Shown: in pieces, positions 4,940 through 8,514 of the stretch
Position numbering within the stretch: position 1 is the stretch's first letter
Layout: each line of letters opens with the position of its first letter
Program-made: the position numbers and the translations under genes
Assembly: GCA_025055465.1 (NCBI GenBank)
Contig: JANWXA010000027.1
Location: 1-8,514 of the forward strand
Length of the DNA: 8,514 nt
Source of the DNA: Candidatus Kapaibacterium sp.
GTDB taxonomy: Bacteria; Bacteroidota; Ignavibacteria; Kapaibacteriales; HRBIN21
Direction: 5' to 3'
Notes under the pieces: model-generated
What the model was told of the DNA's origin: nothing
What the model saw: the letters and a program-made list of their open reading frames with translations, nothing else
Database searches by the model: none

Positions 4940-6361
4940 ATGAAAGCTTTGGACCGCATCACAGCAGCGTGGATCATCACGGTCACGCTGGTCTTCCCGA
5001 TCGCTATTCTGCTGGGCATCCTCATGCGGCTCAATCAAGCGAATGTACTGGAGCTCTCCCCGCTCACCTTCTACTCGTTCATGACCGCCCACGGGCTGCT
5101 GATGGTCGGGATCTGGTTCGTGATGAGCATGGCAGGGGTTAGCTACCTACTTCAGCGCTATGTGGAGGTCCGAGTCTGGCCGATCACGTTCGGCTATGTG
5201 TTGACGCTCGTTGGGGTCGTGCTCCTTCTGGCAGCGATCTTCGGGGGAGGATTCCACACGGGCTGGTACTTCCTGTATCCACTGCCCTTCTACGCCCGCA
5301 CGGAAGAATGGGCAACGATGGCATTTCTGCTCTCACTGGGTAGCCTGGGGGTCGGCTGGTTTGTATGGTCACTGGGGCTCCTGGTGGCAATCCTGCGGAA
5401 GTATCCTCTGACACGGGCGCTGGCATGGCATCACCTGGTCGGCAAATCTGAACCAGAGACACCGCCGTTCATCCTCATCTCCACCACGACCCTTTTGGGG
5501 CTGGTGCCGGCATTCGTTGCCGCAGTCATTCTGTTAGGGCTCTTCTTCATGGAGTATCTCGGCGGCGTCAAGCAGGATGCCCTGCTGATGAAGAACCTGA
5601 CCTTCTACTTCGGGCATACGCTGGTCAACGAGATGCTCTACTTCGGCATTGCCGCGCTCTATGAGCTCTTCCCAGCGCTTGCAGGCAAGCCGCCGTACAG
5701 AACAAAGCCGTTCGTAGCGTTGGCATGGAACCTGGTCCTCGTAGTGGTCTGGACTGCCTACTTCCACCATCTGTATATGGACTTCGTGCAGCCGACCGTC
5801 CTGCAGTATGTGGGACAACTTGCTTCCTGGATTGCCCCCATTCCAGCCATCGCTGTCACAGCTTTCTCGGTGCTCGGGACAGTCTATCGCTCGGGGATCA
5901 AGTGGTGGCTGGCTCCTACGTTCTTCTTCACAGGGGTCATGTTCTGGATCATCGGCGGGCTGGGCGCAATTCTGGATGCAATTGTGGCGAACAACTTTGT
6001 CTTGCACAACACTCTGTGGGTACCGGCGCACTTCCACACGTACAACCTTCTGGGCAACGTGCTCTTCAGTTTGGGTTTCATCACGTGGTTTGTGCGGGAG
6101 CAGTCTGGCGATGATGGTAGCCGCCTGTATCGTCCGGTAGCAACGCTCTACCTGCTCGGTGGGGCCGGCTTTGTAGCGGCATTCTACATTGCCGGTGCCC
6201 TTTCGATCATGCGCCGGGTGGACAAGTACCCTGAGCTGGTTGCCAACGGGGGTGTGTGGGCACTCGTGGGCGCGCTCTTCGCGATCCTGGTGCTGGTAGC
6301 AGTAGCTATCTACACTGTACACGTCGTGCGGCGATGCTGGCGCGTCTTAGCGGCTGCCTAA
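4940..6361 (+). CDS. Heme-copper oxidoreductase subunit I lacking the active-site tyrosine (oxidase-derived NO reductase candidate)
   Basis: Catalytic membrane subunit, 473 residues, about 12 helices. All six metal-binding histidines are visible: H51 (TAHGLLMV, low-spin heme), H226 (FYFGHTLVNEM, CuB), H276 and H277 (AYFHHLYMDF, CuB), H364 and H366 (VPAHFHTYNLLG, high-spin and low-spin hemes). In A- and B-family oxygen reductases H+4 after the first CuB histidine is the tyrosine cross-linked to it; here it is N230, followed by E231. The C-family (cbb3) tyrosine position in helix VII, six before the HH pair, is V270. Loss of this tyrosine is a feature of NO-reducing members of the superfamily, including the CuA-containing families sNOR, eNOR, gNOR and nNOR. 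Layout and companion genes look B-family-like (sNOR nearest), but the subfamily is inferred. It has a strong ribosome site, and its 3' end overlaps the Sco gene by 28 bases. An oxygen reductase with another redox residue, such as Y274, is the main alternative. Confidence 0.92.
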   Translation: MKALDRITAAWIITVTLVFPIAILLGILMRLNQANVLELSPLTFYSFMTAHGLLMVGIWFVMSMAGVSYLLQRYVEVRVWPITFGYVLTLVGVVLLLAAIFGGGFHTGWYFLYPLPFYARTEEWATMAFLLSLGSLGVGWFVWSLGLLVAILRKYPLTRALAWHHLVGKSEPETPPFILISTTTLLGLVPAFVAAVILLGLFFMEYLGGVKQDALLMKNLTFYFGHTLVNEMLYFGIAALYELFPALAGKPPYRTKPFVALAWNLVLVVVWTAYFHHLYMDFVQPTVLQYVGQLASWIAPIPAIAVTAFSVLGTVYRSGIKWWLAPTFFFTGVMFWIIGGLGAILDAIVANNFVLHNTLWVPAHFHTYNLLGNVLFSLGFITWFVREQSGDDGSRLYRPVATLYLLGGAGFVAAFYIAGALSIMRRVDKYPELVANGGVWALVGALFAILVLVAVAIYTVHVVRRCWRVLAAA

Positions 6362-7071
6362 TTGTGGCACCGCTCCTCTGGGCGCAGCTCAACGAAGGGC
6401 ACTACTACCTCCGCTCAGTGCCCGACGTGCCGGTCACGCTCATCACCGGGGAGCAGCGGTCCCTGCACCACCTGCTCCAGTCACGGGCGGTGTTGTTGAC
6501 CCTTTTTTCCAGTCGGTGCCAGGGGCTCTGCTCCCCGTACTTGCTCTACTTGAAGCGGGAGCTGGCTTCCCCACGCGAGTTCGCGGTAGTCGCACTCAGC
6601 TTTGACCCGCGAGATCGCCTGACCGACGTCGCTGCTACAGCTCACCGCTTCGGGCTTGCGAAGGCCTCGGGATGGACCTGGGGCCTGCTGCATCCCACCG
6701 GAGCGATGAGCCTGCTCTCCACCCTGGGCTATGCAGTCCGCTATGATAGCAGCCGTGCCGACTACGACCACTCCATCGTGCTCTTTGTCCTCGACCGGCG
6801 CGGGAACATCCTCCGCCGCATGGAGGGCTTCCAAGACCCTGCACTCCTCAAGGACCTTGCGCGGGAAGCCCGTGGGGAGTTCGTGCTGTCGTATCCCTTG
6901 CCGAGCACCGATGTTGCCCTCCGCTGCTTTGAACTGGACAAAGAAACTGGTTCGTGGCGGCTGAGCATGGGGATGGCCCTGCTGCTGGTGCCGCCGATTG
7001 CGTCGTTTGCGCTCGCCGGCCTGGTCCAGCTTGCTCTCGCCCTGCGCCGCACTCAGCCACCACAGCCATAA
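6334..7071 (+). CDS. Sco/SenC family copper chaperone for the CuA centre
   Basis: Periplasmic, membrane-anchored thioredoxin-fold protein of 245 residues that delivers copper to, or keeps reduced, the CuA cysteines of subunit II. ATG 6334 gives a signal peptide (MLARLSGCLIVAPLLWA, cut before QLN); longer starts inside subunit I lack one. The Sco metal site is present: CxxxC as CQGLC (C62, C66) in LLTLFSSRCQGLC, and the distal histidine H146 in DYDHSIVLFVLD. The family block ALSFDPRDR is at 87-95. A C-terminal membrane helix (about 209-237), preceded by a roughly 25-residue linker containing C197, is unusual, because classic Sco proteins are anchored at the N-terminus. The gene overlaps subunit I by 28 bases and has no clear ribosome site, so it is probably translationally coupled. 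The subunit II, subunit I, Sco order recalls norSY-senC of Nitrosomonas. Confidence 0.9.
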   Translation: MLARLSGCLIVAPLLWAQLNEGHYYLRSVPDVPVTLITGEQRSLHHLLQSRAVLLTLFSSRCQGLCSPYLLYLKRELASPREFAVVALSFDPRDRLTDVAATAHRFGLAKASGWTWGLLHPTGAMSLLSTLGYAVRYDSSRADYDHSIVLFVLDRRGNILRRMEGFQDPALLKDLAREARGEFVLSYPLPSTDVALRCFELDKETGSWRLSMGMALLLVPPIASFALAGLVQLALALRRTQPPQP

Positions 7072-7074
7072 GAC

Positions 7075-7100
7075 CGCTGGTCCGTCTAACAGCGCCTTTT
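7075..7100 (+). terminator. Weak candidate terminator after the Sco gene
   Basis: CGCTG (7075-7079) can pair with CAGCG (7090-7094) across a 10-base loop, with TTTT at 7097-7100. The stem is only 5 bp and the T-run is short, so it may be an attenuator or chance. The 163-base gap to the next gene shows no other clear signal. Confidence 0.25.
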
Positions 7101-7234
7101 AGCACCTCTCAGAAGGCCACGGAAGACTCCAGCCGAGCGGCAGGCCCCTGCATTTTTCCCAAACTTTGCACTCCCCGTCCTGCGCCATGGGAACGGCGCG
7201 GTCAACGTATGTTGGTTCATTTCCGGTGCTGTAC

Positions 7235-8278
7235 ATGGTTGACAGATTTGCCCTCTCCACTATCGCTTGCTCTTGTTGTGCCATGCTCTCGGCGTGGGCG
7301 CAGCCATCTCCGGCATTCAGCCTCCGAGGCTACCTCTTTGGTGACTACTTCTATAAGCTCAACGGCGACAGCTCCTCGCTGCCGACGCAGTACGCGCCGT
7401 TCACGCGCGGAGACAACGGAGTGCAATTCCGCCGCTTCTACTTCTGGGCCGATGCACGATTGCATCCCCGCTGCTCGGTGCGCTTCCTCCTGGAGGCCAA
7501 CGAGACTTCGTTGGACATTGGGGGGCGCTACACTGTGTTCGTTAAGGAGGCATCCGTTACGTGGGACAGTCTCGCACTACCCTTCCTGCAGCTCCAAGCA
7601 GGGCTGATTCCCACTCCGACGTGGCGTCTGCCAGAACAGCTCTGGGGCTACCGGAGCTTGGAACGGATGCTCGCCGACATCTGGAACTGGGGAGACGCTG
7701 TGGATATAGGGCTCGCAATACGTGGGATTGCGATGGCAGGTGGTCGCACCCTCCTCCAGGCAACTACTATGGTCGGGAGTGGTGAAGGGGTACGGGCAGA
7801 GATAGCACCCAACAAGAAACTCTACTGTCAACTCGCACTACAGCCTCTTCCCGGCCTATGGACGGAGCTCTATGGCGACTGGGACCCGCGAGCAACAACC
7901 GGCAGCAGCAGCCTCCTAAAGGCCTTCCTCGGCTACCGCGGGGCAGGCCTTCAGTTCGGGGCTGAAGTCCTGCAGCAGCGGCAACGCCACTCCACGGCCG
8001 GACAAACATCCGCCCTGGGAACGAGCCTCCTCGGCAGCATACGGCTCTGGGAAGAGCCGGCACTGACGCTCGTGCTGCGCTACGATCGGGTAGCCCAGGC
8101 CTCCGACCACCGTCTGCTCTCTCACTTCGGGCTCGTGGCTGTGGAGTACGTACCCCTTCCCAGCGTGCGCATCATGCCGAACCTCTGGCTCCTGGCCCAT
8201 ACACGAAGGGACCCGCAAGCTGCACGCCTACCAGCGGACGTCGTTGCACGCTTGAGCTTCTTTGTGCTGTATCCGTAA
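7235..8278 (+). CDS. Outer-membrane beta-barrel (porin-like) protein
   Basis: Predicted exported outer-membrane protein, 347 residues from ATG 7235. Residues 1-22 form a signal peptide (MVDRFALSTIACSCCAMLSA, cleavage after WA). The rest alternates polar and hydrophobic residues with many aromatics, as in barrel strands: FSLRGYLFGDYFYKL, GVQFRRFYFWADARL, CSVRFLLEANE, FLQLQAGLIPTPTW, LTLVLRYDRVA, VRIMPNLWLLA. It ends in a strand LSFFVLYP. The N-terminal part (RRFYFWADARL, then QAGLIPTPTW) recalls phosphate-selective porin O/P-type barrels, but I cannot assign a substrate. TTG 7166 and ATG 7187 are upstream alternatives that spoil the signal peptide; no convincing ribosome site is seen before any of them. 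It is co-directional with the NO-reductase-like operon but 163 bases away, so it may or may not share the transcript. Confidence 0.75.
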   Translation: MVDRFALSTIACSCCAMLSAWAQPSPAFSLRGYLFGDYFYKLNGDSSSLPTQYAPFTRGDNGVQFRRFYFWADARLHPRCSVRFLLEANETSLDIGGRYTVFVKEASVTWDSLALPFLQLQAGLIPTPTWRLPEQLWGYRSLERMLADIWNWGDAVDIGLAIRGIAMAGGRTLLQATTMVGSGEGVRAEIAPNKKLYCQLALQPLPGLWTELYGDWDPRATTGSSSLLKAFLGYRGAGLQFGAEVLQQRQRHSTAGQTSALGTSLLGSIRLWEEPALTLVLRYDRVAQASDHRLLSHFGLVAVEYVPLPSVRIMPNLWLLAHTRRDPQAARLPADVVARLSFFVLYP

Positions 8279-8514
8279 GGTGCAGGAATTGCGAGCCTTT
8301 CACACAGGGGGTGGAGTTTTCACGCGAGCTCCGGCGTAACTTTGCACGCTGGAACGTCCCACAACGCTCTCCTTGCACGTGGGCAGCGCTGAGCTCATTC
8401 CCCTCCAAGAGCACCTGCGACCACAGCCTCTGCCCGCGAAGGCGCAGGGGAAGGAAGCGCCCTACAGGGGTTGCTGCAATGTCGGTATCCCCTTTGTAGC
8501 AGCTCTCCTCCTGG
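8279..8514. other. Right-edge region without a supported gene
   Basis: Two unresolved open frames touch the window edge. On the plus strand, frame 3 is open from 8340 to the end (possible GTG start at 8379, without a ribosome site). On the minus strand, a frame is open from 8513 down to its stop at 8172, which would overlap the end of the porin-like gene by about 106 bases. An imperfect hairpin (about 8425-8450) has no T-tract. Neither frame shows a recognisable motif. Confidence 0.5.

Noticed and set aside
6256..6333. Longer start for the Sco protein at 6256
   Set aside because: The extra 26 residues lie inside subunit I coding sequence and are not signal-like; ATG 6334 gives a clean signal peptide.
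6340..6357. Lipobox-like LSGC at residues 5-8 of the Sco protein
   Set aside because: It comes before the hydrophobic core rather than after it, so it cannot be a lipoprotein cleavage site.
4940..6361. Reading subunit I as a cbb3 (C-family) oxidase or a classical cNOR/qNOR
   Set aside because: A CuA subunit II lies beside it, not a FixO/NorC-type cytochrome c, and the glutamate-rich NorB motifs are absent. The tyrosine position used by cbb3 enzymes is valine.
8172..8514. Minus-strand frame open from the right edge to 8172
   Set aside because: Its last third is antisense to the barrel gene and the C-terminus looks like shadow sequence; no domain is recognised. It is kept only as an unresolved edge frame.

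Overview
The window looks like chromosomal DNA of a fairly GC-rich (roughly 60% by eye) member of the Bacteroidota/FCB assemblage. Two things suggest this. One secreted protein ends in what looks like a type IX secretion (T9SS) C-terminal sorting domain. A perfect TAnnTTTG (-7) promoter box, the Bacteroidota form, sits upstream of the main operon. The mix of T9SS, high GC and a CuA-type heme-copper enzyme would suit Kapabacteria, Ignavibacteria or Rhodothermus-like lineages, but the exact lineage is an inference.

Layout. (1) Bases 1-1266: the 3' part of a superfamily 2 DEAD/DEAH-type helicase, cut by the window edge, followed by a tiny overlapping reading frame that breaks off and may be a decayed gene (1263 to about 1600). 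(2) Bases 1631-3430, minus strand: a complete transcription unit. It runs from a candidate promoter through a cobalamin (B12) riboswitch, a gene for a secreted beta-propeller-like protein with a T9SS sorting tail, and a strong Rho-independent terminator. (3) Bases 3507-7071, plus strand: a tight operon. It encodes a formate/nitrite-family channel, a CuA-bearing subunit II and a subunit I of a heme-copper oxidoreductase, and a Sco/SenC copper chaperone. (4) Bases 7235-8278: an outer-membrane beta-barrel-like protein. (5) Bases 8279-8514: no supported gene.

Two points stand out. First, subunit I of the supposed terminal oxidase keeps all six heme and CuB histidines. The residue four after the first CuB histidine, where oxygen reductases of the A and B families carry the cross-linked tyrosine, is asparagine (H226, N230, E231). 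Together with the adjacent FNT channel and the Sco/SenC gene, this suggests a CuA-containing nitric oxide reductase of the oxidase-derived kind (sNOR/eNOR/gNOR/nNOR families; compare the norSY-senC arrangement) rather than an oxygen reductase. Second, the B12 riboswitch controls a surface-targeted beta-propeller-like protein. This is the regulatory and structural logic of BtuG, the Bacteroides surface B12-binding propeller, but here the protein seems to be exported by T9SS instead of as a lipoprotein.

Working model: the operon takes up or exports nitrite or a related anion, reduces NO at the membrane with electrons entering at CuA, and uses the Sco protein to load CuA. The divergent unit is expressed when cobalamin is scarce and may capture it at the cell surface.
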